A DNA stretch of 40,254 nt, taken from the NCBI GenBank assembly GCA_015039315.1, contig WIDE01000060.1:154881-195134 (forward strand), read 5' to 3'. The position numbers and the translations under genes are program-made. This document shows positions 25,026-36,388 of this stretch, piece by piece (the stretch's first letter is position 1; every line of letters begins with the position of its first letter). Source of the stretch: Clavulina sp. PMI_390 (taxonomy: Eukaryota > Basidiomycota > Agaricomycetes > Cantharellales > Hydnaceae). Under the pieces are notes generated by a model. That model had not been told where the DNA came from and searched no databases. It saw only the letters and a list, made by a program, of their open reading frames with translations.

Positions 25026-26073
25026 TCAGGAAGGATGCACAATTGCCGAGAGTATACGACACTAAATTTTGGAAATGAGAGTCTTTTTAGCAGATCGAAA
25101 CACGGGGCTTACCGTTTCAACAAACTCAGGATTATTGAGTAGCTCCTTCAGCAACTCGTCCGGCACTGGTGGGCAGTCCATTGCGGTCTGGATTATGATA
25201 TCACGATCAACGAGAGTCAAGTGATTAGAATGGTCACGAAGATATTGACGAGGTCCTTCTGGCCCGTTCAGAGTTACGAGTTCTACTTGACGTTGACGTG
25301 GTGTGGTGAGGCTATTAGTGCTGACGGTAGGCTGAGTTTGAGGGGCATCGGTACGCGACTGAGTGACATGGGTACTGGATGTAGCATCTAGTGCGCTGTG
25401 AGCAATGGAATCGTTGGTCGTAGGGGGAGGAGGCGTTTGTGCGTGAGTGATGGTGGTTGGTGGAGCTGCGGTTGAATGATATAGGCCAAAGTCTTCAAGT
25501 ATCTCGATCAGGTCGTCTGCCATCCATTTATATTGAAAGGTGACAGAGAATTTGTAGATGCCCTACGGGTGGAAAGTACGTAGGTCAAAAAGCTCGTATG
25601 GGCGAACCGAGGCCCGAACAGCTCGCTTACGTGCTTTCGAGAATAGCGGAAGTGAAGAGTATTGCCAGTGGTGTCGAGAGAGATTTTCAGGGACCTACGC
25701 GCGGTGAGCGACCACTCATCATTCTTCCTCTTGAAGCGGCCCAGATTGAGGTTCTCCTAAGACTGAGCGTTAGGAGGGCACAGAGTGGATCGTCAGAGCC
25801 ACGGAGACCGGTAGAGAGCCTACACACAAGAACAAGCTGGTTTTCAGAGCCATCATAACGACCGGGCTCGATGGTGATGCCAAGTCGGAATGATTGACGA
25901 CGCGCGGTCCCCGACCCTCCGATCGCAGCAGTGTGCTCCACAAAGAGCTGCAAATTAGGGTCTTCCCACTTCGTGGCATATTCAGTAGTCAGACTAGAGA
26001 TATTTTGGCCGTAATCATTAGCTCTTTTATATGTCGTGACACTGAAGGCTGTGAGGGAGCGAGTCTTGGGCAT
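25026..26073 (-). CDS. Unrecognised orphan protein, four exons
   Basis: I do not recognise this protein. Exons 26073-25828, 25756-25631, 25562-25113 and 25061-25026 join in phase through GT-AG introns of 71, 68 and 51 bp, giving 285 aa. The N-terminal half (MPKTRSLTAFSVTTYKRAND, then FRLGITIEPGRYDG, ENLNLGRFKRKNDEWSLTAR, ISLDTTGNTLHFRY, GIYKFSVTFQYKWMADDL) has alternating hydrophobic strands and looks like a compact beta-rich domain. A Thr/Pro/Ser-rich linker follows, then a short helical C-terminus (VPDELLKELLNNPEF). There is no signal peptide or membrane segment. The coherent splicing argues for a real gene. The last 12 residues depend on the final intron. It may be lineage-restricted; function unknown. 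Confidence 0.55.
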
Positions 26074-26103
26074 TGTGGTTTGTGTGGGAAGGTTGAAACC
26101 GCG

Positions 26104-26499
26104 TTACGTCACGTTTGGCAGCTGCGTACACCCATCAATCACCATTCTCCTTGCGATCTTGACCTCAAAAGGAGAAAATGCGCGAATATCGGGAATAAAG
26201 AACCTGATGGAATGATGATCTCTTGGTGAGCTTGCGAGGAAGTTGTCTATGGAATAACTCTTCGATTGGAGAAATACGTTTTGTAGTTCAACGCATCGTG
26301 CGCTGAGACAAACTGAGGGATCTGGGTCAATACGAGGTAATGGATAGTAACTCTCACAGGCTAAACTCAAGGAGTTTGTCGCGGGCGCGTAGTCTATACC
26401 GCTGATGCACATTTGGGATGACGGTGGAAACGCGAGAAGATGTTGCACGAAGACAGAATCATGGTAGCTTCCCAGCGATAAGTACATAATGAGGTGCAC
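26104..26499 (-). CDS. Doubtful small ORF (131 aa)
   Basis: An uninterrupted frame from ATG 26499 to TAA 26104, lying 73 bp downstream of the MFS stop and 30 bp upstream of the orphan gene's start, all on the minus strand. The peptide (starts MHLIMYLSLGSYHDSVF) has no recognised domain. The tight spacing leaves little room for its own promoter. It could be an upstream exon of the orphan gene's transcript, an independent small gene, or chance. Confidence 0.2.
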   Translation of the reverse strand: MHLIMYLSLGSYHDSVFVQHLLAFPPSSQMCISGIDYAPATNSLSLACESYYPLPRIDPDPSVCLSARCVELQNVFLQSKSYSIDNFLASSPRDHHSIRFFIPDIRAFSPFEVKIARRMVIDGCTQLPNVT

Positions 26500-26572
26500 A
26501 GGTAGCGCAATTCTTGCAATAAAGCCTCAGGCTTTAGGAGTTGTATATGTTGTATATCCCCAACCTACCGTC

Positions 26573-28866
26573 TTAAGCCAAGGTGGTCGGGATATCGGGG
26601 AGCGTGCCGGTGGGGGGAACTGCCTGATCGTCCTCCTGAGCCGAGTTGGCATCTTCCCTCCAATCGTGGGTGACCTCTCTTAACATGAGGGATTGAAAAG
26701 CCCCGATAGATGCTACAGAATATATATGACGTTCTCAGCGATATTCTCTGAATGGAACATCAAGGCAATGTGTTTGAGAGAAACTTACTAAGGAGCGCAA
26801 AAATGATCCATTGCAGGTAGCCACCTAATAGCTGATGTTGGATGCAGTAAGCAAAAAGTGAAGTGGCGAATGCTGGGGCAACTGCTTGTGGTATGGCTAT
26901 TGTCATTTGTAGAAGACCTAGAGAAAAATGTAGCGTGGAAGCATATGATCTCCGTCAAAAAGTTGTCTAGTAATCTTCGAGTGAGGCTCCTTGAACTTAC
27001 CATTGAAGGCAGCAAGTGATTCAGCCGACGGCGGGGCATTGTTGCTGATAACGCTCAGGGCGCTGATTGTCGAAATGGATCCATCAACGGTCGACCCTCG
27101 TGTTGTCAGTTGACTAAGATCGCACGAGAAATAAAGAAAACGTACGCCCAAGAGAGCCACGCAAGGCACCAAAGAGCAAAGAAGGCCCCCATCCATACCG
27201 AAAAGATCCACCCGTCTACATCCATCCCTGCTCGAGCAATGATGTTGAGGAGTGGATAGCCGATGCAGCTGATTGGCCAAATGAAGGTTGATATCTTGTA
27301 GATACGGACTGCTGATCCAGCACCAACCCAGGGATGATCGAGGAGTGGCTGATAGAGAAACATGATCACAATTTGCAGGGCGGCTCGGACACCCAAAGAG
27401 ATGCCGATTTGCGATTCCGAAAAGCCAAGGCCCCCTAGAGCGAAGACAAGATTAGTAATGTGGGGAACTAATGGAATATTCTTGGCGGAGCGTACCTGAA
27501 TCGACCGGCGTGAACGCGAAGACGCTGTAGACCGCGAAGAGGACCTCCGCTGAGAAGCCATTGAGCATGTTAGCTATAAGGGCAGCTACGACGTCCTTCG
27601 TCAAAAAGGAGGGCCACATGGCTTTGGGGGAGGGGTCGTGCTGCGCCCGCTGTTGGCCAACATACGCGGGATCTGTGGATGTAGCACTAGCGTTTAACGT
27701 CTTGGCCGTTTTCTGAGGGCGGCGCAATGTCTTATATATATGTGTATTAGATATTAATGGAACTCGTGATTGATCACACTCGTCGGTCCTGGCGTACCTC
27801 AGGGAGTAGAAAGATTCCACATCCAACGGCGAACAAGGCAAATCCAGCCCCGACAAAGCACGGCAAAGCGAAAGGGTATCGCCGCCAAAAGGTGGAATCG
27901 AAGATCACGGGCCAGTGACGCTCTGGATGGGCCAGGATACCCCCAAGGGGTAGCCCAACAATTTGGCCCATTCGATAAGTAACCATAAGTCCAACAAAAG
28001 CCTGGTCTTGTGTTGACCTAATCGGAGGGTAAGTCCAAGTCCCCAGCTCTCGAGATAGATAGAAGGTAAGGAATCAACTCACTTATCGGTGAGCTCGCCT
28101 AACATGACTCTGACGGCTCTATGAGAACAGGGTCAGTGAAGTGATATCCTTTCGTCGACATGAGATAACTTACGCCCAAGTTCCTCCCATGCCCCCTCCA
28201 ATACATCTTGATATCACCAAGGTGAGGAAAGAGCGACTAGTGCCAAAGAATACAAGTGAAATACCGAGCCCAGCCATTCCTATAAGGATGACGGGCTTAC
28301 GGCCGTAGCGATTCGCGGCCAAACTGAGAGGTAAGACTGTAGGAATGCGAGCCTTTAAGCTTTATGATCTATTTGGCTTTCCAATGTCACAAACGTAGAA
28401 GAAATGCCTACTTGTGATAAAGCTTGTGGCGCTAAATACAGATTCCTGACATCAGCGAATAAGGAGAATAAACATCATCAGCACGTTTCATCTAAGACGG
28501 CTCAATGTACTTACAATAACTCCAGAGTAAAAGCCTACTTGCTCTGGGTCATCCGCAATATGAAGTTCTACCAGCATCTGATCTGAGCAAAAGCGGGAAG
28601 GATTTTATCGATTAAGACTTTGCACAACTCTCTACAGGACCCATGCGACGATATAAGGTCTCACTAATGAATGGAAAGACGAGCTCGTAGGCGAGAGGCT
28701 GGACCGCGTTGAGCAAGAGGAGTACTATGATCGGGCGCCATCTACCGTCACGATGGATTGGAGAGGGTATGGTAGTCGAATCCTGAGGTGCAGGAGCAAA
28801 GTGGTCCATCAGAGGTGCGCGTTCTGTGTCTCGCGACTCCATGTCGTCGTGCTCGCGATGGGCCAT
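26573..28866 (-). CDS. Major facilitator superfamily transporter
   Basis: Eleven exons join in phase: 28866-28629, 28582-28515, 28445-28412, 28336-28174, 28118-28083, 28017-27798, 27730-27496, 27434-27146, 27062-27001, 26917-26789 and 26712-26573, giving 537 aa. The N-terminus is a short hydrophilic cytoplasmic tail, then membrane helices begin (RPIIVLLLLNAVQPLAYELV). Helices 2-3 are joined by the MFS signature loop (LAANRYGRKPVILIGMAGLG), followed by CIGGGMGGTWA and RMGQIVGLPLGGILAHPERH. A cytoplasmic loop of ~60 residues separates the two six-helix halves. The hydrophilic tail ends DIPTTLA. The sequence style matches fungal DHA1-like / zinc-induced-facilitator-like carriers, proton-coupled transporters of drugs or small organic molecules; the substrate cannot be read from sequence. 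An in-frame ATG at 29025 is an alternative start. It is divergent from PEX3. Confidence 0.85.
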
Positions 28867-29461
28867 CGGAAGTAGGTCTTGGACAACGGAGGACGACGCG
28901 CAATAAGAATGATCGGCAACTAGACACAACTTAAAGGTCTTGGGGATTGGGTAGCTTACTAATACCTGGCGCAGATTTACCTCCACAACCCAGGATTCGC
29001 TGTTGGTCAGTGTTCTCTCTGCCACGCTGTTCTTTTTCGCAAGATCACGAGAAGTCGACGCTTCGATTCAGGGCATATTTATGGGAGGATTGCCGACCCT
29101 TATTATACCAAAAGGAGTCGTATTAGAATAATGAGTCAGCGCCTGTCAGGTTACCACAGTCTGGGTTTGCACATAGTGTTCGAGTCAGGTGCGTGGCTTG
29201 TTTACCGTTCGTCTCCCCAGCCCTCGGATTCAGCAAGAGGATACTCATCATCTTTCTGTCGAAACACCTGCGGCTTTCTCGCAATCGATACGACCTCTCC
29301 ACGAGAGCGTTTATCCCTCACCAACCTCTTGGCGGGGCCTCTCACTAGCTGTGCGGCATAACCGGTGGTGTGACGAGCAATCACACGCGTGTGCCACCAG
29401 CCAAACCGGCATCCTGCATTTTTCGACTACCTGCTGAGGACCATATACGACAAATCTCAAA
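28867..29461. other. Divergent promoter region between the MFS and PEX3 genes
   Basis: About 600 bp shared by two divergent genes. If the MFS protein starts at the upstream ATG 29025, the region is correspondingly shorter. No RNA gene or repeat was seen. Confidence 0.4.
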
Positions 29462-32400
29462 ATGTTCCAGTCAGTGCGGAAGTATCTCTGGGATCGGAGG
29501 AAAGCTGTCATCACGTTTGCGGGCTTCGTTGGTGGAGGATGGTTCCTTTGGGGGTATCTCATGGCCCGTCTAGAGGAGATGCGCGAGAAAGTAAGCAGAG
29601 AGCACAATGCAAAGGAAAAGTGAGCATTTGTCCTTGTGTCCGAGTAGCACAAACTCCTGCTCATGGCTCGATGGCCAATCTATATCCCCCACAACCGTAT
29701 CTCTCCTTGTCGCACGACTGCATAAATAACACACAAACGCATTCTACCGACATTCCCAACAGTCTCCGCAAGCGTTTTCAACAAAACCAGGAGGATTGCA
29801 CATACCACATTCTCGCTCTACTTCCTTCCCTCGGTAACTCCATACTCGAAGAAATGGATGTCGAGCGCATCACTCTCGCTTTGCAGCAACAGCGCGGTTC
29901 GCGGCCTTCACCAATACCCGATCGTACTTCAATGGACCCCGGAAATGGAACAAGCTCTGGTTTAGCAGGCGGCAGCTTGCTTCTACCAGGCGCTAGTATG
30001 ACTGACTCAATGCTGTCCAGTGCCACCACAAGCGATCACGACGGGCCGACATTTGGATACCAGATTCCAGCTGCAAATTCTGCATCCTCAACCTCATCGT
30101 CATTACCCCCTTCCCAATCCCATTCGTCCTCCCATTCTCGATCGGCCTCGCAACCAGAAAATCTCACATTCCCTCCTCCCATGACGATCAACGAGTCGAC
30201 TTCCGCGCTCCAACTCGATACCTCTGTATTGACAAATGCGTCGTCGAACGATTGGGTGGCAGAATTCCAAGCCCACTTGGCGCGTGAGCAAGAGCAAGGC
30301 GGACCACATGTTCGTTCTCGAATGAGCGAGACTGGTGGCAATGGGAGCCCTGGCGAGAGCGAGAGCGCGAGTTTGCTGCTTAGCGAGTCACAAACGAGCA
30401 TGAGCTTACCTGAGACGAGCGAGTACGAAAGCGAGAGCGTTAGTGGGCGTGAATCGACGACGAGCGCTGTAAGTCTTGATCCTTCCAGTTTTATTTGGCG
30501 AGCATCCAAGCTGAGCTACGCCTGTTGCTTGTAACATTATCTCCTTTTTTAGCTTGCGGAAGCTGCACCTGATGCATCTCCGCTCAATTCCTCCATATTC
30601 CCTCATACGACAATGGTTGAGGCGAGCACAGTTATCGTCAATCCCCCTCGTTTGGGAGAGGAGGCCTCCACGAACCAGCAACCAATGCCTTCATGGCTCG
30701 CTTCGAAGACGAAATCAGAGCTCTGGAAGGAGATGAAGATCCTCGGTGCGTCAACTGCTCTTCTTCATGTGTCGGGTGTTAATGGTTGACGAAATGTGTT
30801 CATTTCGGAACTTGAAATCTTTTTCGTCAACGCCTTGATTTCCGCCGGTCGACCTCGTTGGCCTTCCTCGCTCCCCGAATGTGCAATTCATCTAAATGGC
30901 ATGGCTTTGTTCCTGCGGCAACCTATCTAATGATTGTTGACGTCTGACATCACTCATCCGCCCCTTCCCTGTCATTGTCATCGTCATCCACCACATCTGG
31001 ATGCCATAATTTCTCTTTATTAATCTCTCTAGCATTCACCAGGGCCCTGACGCTCATCTACTCTATCTCCCTGCTCTCAATCTTCACGCACATTCAACTC
31101 AACCTCCTCGGGACTCGGAAATACATCCACTCTGTGCGCCAGCTCGCGCGCCAGTCCCAATCTCCATCCTCCGACGCATCATTCTCTCCATTTGGCTCAT
31201 ATGTGGCTGCCAGTTCGCTCGCAGCGCTGTTTTTCGGGTCGACAGCCGATTTGGTCGGTGACGATTGGGAGACGAGCGAAGACGCTGACCATGCGAGTGA
31301 GTGGGAAGTTACAGAGGAAACGGAAAGGAAGTTCTTGACGATGGGATGGTGGTTGCTCAACGTCGGCTGGAAGGATGTTGGTGAGCGAGTGCGGAGTGCC
31401 ATGGACGATGTACTTTCAGGGTAAGTTACTTTTCGTTGCTGTTTTCTCTTCTTCGTCAGTGTATGGACCATATCTCTTGGGCCTACGATTGTATTCTATG
31501 AGGTGAAAGCGCTGACTTATCGTGCTGGTATTTCTAGCGTTTCTCTCAAATCTGAGCTGGGAATAGCAGAGTTTGAGGAGCTGATCCAGGACGTTAGAAA
31601 GAGGGTAGAGTATGAAGGCCCGGAATCGGACCGAACTGTCAAGTGAGTTTCCTGCGGCACAAAACTTTCAATATCTCTGGCCGACGCCGGTATCTTCTAG
31701 TTTCCTTGGTACACTCATCCCAGGGGGTGAACTCGATCAGGAGTTTGTCCTCTTGCAGGGCGGGATCCCATCCTCATCGGCTCACATCGATGCCAAGACC
31801 AGTCCTGGGCTACGTTCCCTGATCGCGAGCGCATGCGCTTATGTGTCAAGTGCAGACTTTGGCGTAGTGTTGGGAGCATGTGTGGATCGCGCAAGCCGGG
31901 TACTTGTGCGTGGTGTGGGAGAGGAGGTATTTGATGTGGGTGGTGATGGGAGCACCAGTGGGTGGAGAGGGAGGGGCATTGTGGAACTTCAAGAGGGAGA
32001 TGAAGATGAAGAGGACCGCCCGCGCAAAGTGAGGTTGGCGGCAATGTTGCCTGCCGTCACACGGTGGAGCCACCTGGCTGTCAGTGGCATTCCAAATGAG
32101 GTGTTGGAGGTGCGTTTACCACCCCTTATTCACTTGTCTTCAATCTTTATTCCCTGCGATGCCGTGGTAATCATGTTGGGCCTCCACCCACGTTCCGAGT
32201 GTCGGCGTGTCGGGTGTTGTCGCTCCCGAATATGCCCCTCCATTGTCCTTCTCAATTATTGCGTCCCCATTTCGCGCAACTGTGAGCTGACGTTTCTCGT
32301 TTCTATGTATTGTGGCTTCGACTTCGGCGGCGGTACGGCATTCGTGCCTTCGTCCTTGGTGGCGGTGTGGCTGTTGATGGGCGCGTCCAATCCGTTTCAC

Positions 32401-32589
32401 TCGCTCGGCTCGGCTCATCGGCAATGACAAACGGCATGGTTCGTTCCTCGGCAACACTATTAACGTTCATTGGGGGCTTATGGGGCCTGTGGCGCGTAAA
32501 TGGGATTGTAGTCTATGAGCGACTTGCGAGAGATGACGGCGTTCAGCGCTATCATGTATTCTGCATCTATTGACGAGCTTGTAGCTTGA
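29462..32589 (+). CDS. PEX3: Peroxin-3 (peroxisome membrane biogenesis protein)
   Basis: Seven exons join in phase: 29462-29619, 29763-30468, 30553-30745, 31033-31420, 31538-31642, 31701-32109 and 32512-32589, giving 678 aa. The N-terminus has the Pex3 layout: a short basic lead (MFQSVRKYLWDRRK), one membrane helix (AVITFAGFVGGGWFLWGYLM), then charged helix. The family block RKRFQQNQEDCTYHILALLP and ILEEMDVERIT follows, then a ~180-residue Ser/Thr-rich low-complexity insert, then KSELWKEMKIL, FTRALTLIYSISLLSIFTHI, NLLGTRKYIHSV and the C-terminal block REMTAFSAIMYSASIDELVA. Pex3 anchors Pex19 with its cargo and starts peroxisome membrane assembly. The insert makes it longer than typical (~450 aa). 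The last intron (32110-32511, 402 bp) is long, but the terminal exon restores the expected family ending. Confidence 0.9.
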
Positions 32590-33241
32590 GATTGCGGCGA
32601 ATATTATTTCCCCTTGGACCTTTACTCGCTGCAGGACCAGCATATACACTGAGCATTACCCCCAGGAGGTGTGATTGCCCAACACCTCAACGGTTTGGCG
32701 CCCAAAGCATCACTCGGTGCTGCCAGCCCATTATTTGATAAAACGCTTTAGTATGCGTTTTGATCTTTGTTAAGCGCTCTCGAGCAATAACTGGACACCT
32801 GTCATAATCCTAAGATATGGATATGATTTTGATGATACGGAGCCCTCGGGCTCGGGCTGACGCTTGGTGAGTATGGTGGTATTCATATCTACTTATCTGG
32901 ATGGAGATCGCACCGCACGACTGACTGCGCGCGCATGATATCAAATAATCTCTTCCCTTTGTTGTCGCTCTTCATCGTTGGGAATTGTCCTCTCTTTCGT
33001 GATTTTCTGGATGGAGCAAGTGTTATTGTGACACGGTCACACACCGAATGAATGGCCAAGCTGAGACCATATAAAGCCAACTGGGGAAGTGGCAGATGAC
33101 CTTTCTTGTTCCCCCCTCTCCTCCTTCTAACCAACACTGAGACACTTAGCGTGTCCTAGTGCCGGATAACTCGCCTATCGCCAAGTTCGACCCACTAAGC
33201 AACTTCGAGCAACCTTCCTCTCGCGTGCCTCAACTCTAACG
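32590..33241. other. Intergenic between PEX3 and acetyl-CoA synthetase genes (tandem)
   Basis: Holds the PEX3 3' UTR and the promoter and leader of the acetyl-CoA synthetase gene, with a TATA-like site at 33070-33075. No coding exon, RNA gene or repeat was seen. Confidence 0.45.
33070..33075 (+). promoter_or_regulatory. TATA box candidate of the acetyl-CoA synthetase gene
   Basis: TATAAA within CCATATAAAG lies 172 bp upstream of the ATG at 33242. A pyrimidine-rich stretch (33105-33130), common in strong fungal promoters, follows it. Sequence match only. Confidence 0.4.
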
Positions 33242-36200
33242 ATGGCCGATGCGATGAACCCAGACCCCGAGATGCAGGTGCCGACATTCCCTGTCGCACC
33301 TCGCCTCACTCAGAAAGATCGGGCAACTCCCCATGTTGGCCCAGGTATCGCCGATTATCGTAAAGCACACGCTGCTACCATCGGCGAGGGCTCCGACGAG
33401 TGGTGGGCCAAGGTTCGCCGTCTTTGTGTTCCATGTTGACTCTCCATTCGCTGATTAGTTTTAACTTGTTTCCTCTCCATGCTTGTCACCGGTAATACTC
33501 CGTGTATGTCGAATGTGCCTGTGTTTGGTTGGACAACACGGATCTGGACTACCTACCAATCCTGTTGCACTTATATTACGGCCCGGCTATTGACCTGCAT
33601 TGCGATCGCTCTGGTCTTCCGCTACCCTCGGCTTGCAGGCCGCAAGAGAGCTCCTCTACTGGCATCGCCCCTTCCAGACCGTGCGGAGCGGCAGCTTCGA
33701 GAATGGTGATATTGCTTGGTTCCCCGAGGGAGGCATCAATGCCTCTTACAACTGTGTCGATCGCTGGGCGTATGTCGATCCCAATAGGGTCAGTATTCAA
33801 TTGCATGCTTTCTTTTTCTTGTTCCTTTCTCCCTCTTCGTTTGATCTTCCTGGTTGTCCCACCGTCCCATCTCTCTCTCTCTCTCGATCGTTGGATCTGG
33901 ATTTTCACGGGTGCGGGGAACTTGAAATTATCTTCTATTCATTCAAAGCATCTTTCCAGCTCATCGGCGCGACCGAGCTCACGGTTCGCTCTTTGGGACT
34001 GAGGATCACTTCGTTTTGTCCCTATCACTCTTTGCGCGCTCTCGCAGTTGCATATGCTCATCGTCCTCAATCCTCGTATTCATGATCTTCAGGTCGCCAT
34101 CATCTACGAAGCCGACGAGCCCAAGGACAGTAAGGAGATTACTTATGGGGAACTCCTTCGTGAGGTCTCACGGGTCGCCAACGTCCTCAAGTCGTTTGGT
34201 GTCAAGAAGGGTGACACTGTGTCCATCTACCTGCCCATGACATGGCATGCTGTTGCTGCCTTCCTCGCGTGTGCCCGTATCGGGGCCATCCACTCGGTGG
34301 TCTTTGCTGGGTTCAGCGCCGAATCCCTTCGCGATCGTGTCCAGGACTGCGAATGCCGCGTCGTCATCACGGCCGACGAAGGAAAGCGTGGCGGCAAGAC
34401 CATCGCAACCAAAGCGATTGTGGACAGCGCCCTTAAGGAGTGCCCGCTTGTGGAGCACGTTCTAGTGCTCGCACGCACCGGGAATGACGTACCCTGGACT
34501 GCTGGGCGGGACAAGTGGTGGCATGAAGAGACTGCGAAGGTCCCAGCCTATTGCCCTCCCGAGATTCTCTCATCGGAGGACCCGCTCTTCATTCTTTACG
34601 TGAGTCATTTTAGCTTCGCCCGGGATATCATTGAGCCGTGGTTGGCATCGTTTGGCATTGGGCTCGTTGCTGATGACTGGGACCTAAATATCAGACTTCG
34701 GGCTCGACCGGAAAGCCCAAGGGGGTTGTCCACACCAACGGTGGCTATCTTCTCGGCGCGACACTTACTGTCAAGTACGTTTTCGATGTTCACCCCGGAG
34801 ACAGGTTTGCATGCATGGCCGACGTCGGTTGGTAAGTCGCCCGTTTCCACTATTCTCACTGCTTTGGCGGTCCAAGAGCATGGCTGATAAACCTTACCCA
34901 CCCGGTTCTTCCCTTGGTACAGGATCACTGGCCATTCGTGAGTCATTCTCCTACCATGTGACGGTGCATAATTATGCGGGGATATCTATTGACCGATCGT
35001 TCTTCCGATTTCTTCCGGCCTTCTCAGGTATATTGTGTACGGACCCTTGTCCAATGGAGTAGCAACCTGGTGAGTGATCTGGCGATAAGACAATTCATCG
35101 ATGGCCTAATTTTGGAAATTTCTAGCGTGTTTGAATCGACGCCTGTCTACCCAACGCCTGCTCGCTATTGGGAGACCGTTGACAAGTACAAGATCACCCA
35201 GTTCTACACCTCTCCTACCGCTATCCGCCTCTTGCGTCGCCTTGGGGAGCAGCACACCAAGAACGCCGATCTCTCGTCGTTGCGAACTCTCGGTTCCGTT
35301 GGTGAGCCGATCAACTCTGAGGCGTGGCTCTGGTACAATGAGCATGTCGGGCGCGGCCAGTGCGCGATCGTTGACACTTGGTGGCAGACGGAGACCGGCT
35401 CGATCATGATCACGCCCTTCCCCGGCGCTGTTCCTACAAAGCCAGGTTCAGCTACTGTTCCGTTCTTCGGGATTCAACCCGCAATTTTGGACGCACAATC
35501 CGGCCAAAGGATCGACGACCCACACACGGGAGAAGACTTTGGCCCTGGCGTTCAGGACCAGAAGAATGTGGAGGGTGTTTTGGTCATCGCGAATCACTGG
35601 CCAAGCATCGCGCGCACCATTTGGAGGGACCACAAGCGGTATCTGGAAACGTACATGAAGCCGTATCCAGGCTACTTCTACACTGGTGATGGAGCTGCAC
35701 GCGACAAGGATGGATACATTTGGATCAAGGGCCGTGTCGACGGTGAGTTTTCAAGCATGTTTCGGTTGTCCTTTTGCCGTCTGGAAATACTCAATCAATT
35801 CCTGTCCACTTCATGCTGTGATAGATGTCATCAATGTTTCTGGTCATCGTCTTTCGACCGCAGAGATCGAATCAGCCTTGATTCTCCATCCTGGCGTCGC
35901 TGAAACGGCCGTCATTGGCACGCCTGACGAACTTACCGGTCAGGCAGTGTATGCCTTTGTCACTCTGAAGCCGTGCGTCATTCTTTTGCTTCCCAAAACA
36001 TGTTGCTTATTCGCCTTTTGTTCATTCGTCTTTCCCAACACAGAGAGTTCCAGTACGACAAGGACGACGACAGTGCGCTCGTGAAGGAGCTTGTCCTCCA
36101 GGTCCGCAAGGTCATTGGGCCGTTCGCCGCTCCAAAGAAGATCTACCTTGTTCCCGATCTGCCCAAGACTCGCTCCGGAAAGGTCTGTGGACAATCTTCT

Positions 36201-36388
36201 GCTTTCATCGCGTACTTTCTCGTAGCTTAAATCCGTGAACCCTCTCTTTTTTGTAGATCATGCGCCGTATCATGCGCAAGATTGTCGCTGGGGAAGGCGA
36301 CCAGCTCGGAGATCTTAGCACTGTCGCCGACCCGTCCATCGTAGAGGTGATCAAGGAGAAGGTCGCAAGCTCTCCGGTAAAGAAGTAG
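33242..36388 (+). CDS. ACS1: Acetyl-CoA synthetase (acetate-CoA ligase)
   Basis: Ten exons join in phase: 33242-33412, 33639-33788, 34093-34599, 34695-34831, 34923-34937 (15 nt), 35028-35069, 35126-35742, 35825-35972, 36044-36182 and 36257-36388, giving 685 aa, normal for fungal ACS. Motifs in order: [38 protein letters not shown], the P-loop-like AMP-binding signature [97 protein letters not shown], and PKTRSGK with the adenylation Lys642, then IMRRIMRKI. It converts acetate, CoA and ATP to acetyl-CoA, AMP and pyrophosphate, chiefly in the cytosol. No C-terminal peroxisomal signal is seen (ends SSPVKK). In other fungi ACS genes (facA/acu-5/ACS1) are induced by acetate. The first donor (GTTCGC) is weak. 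Confidence 0.95.
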
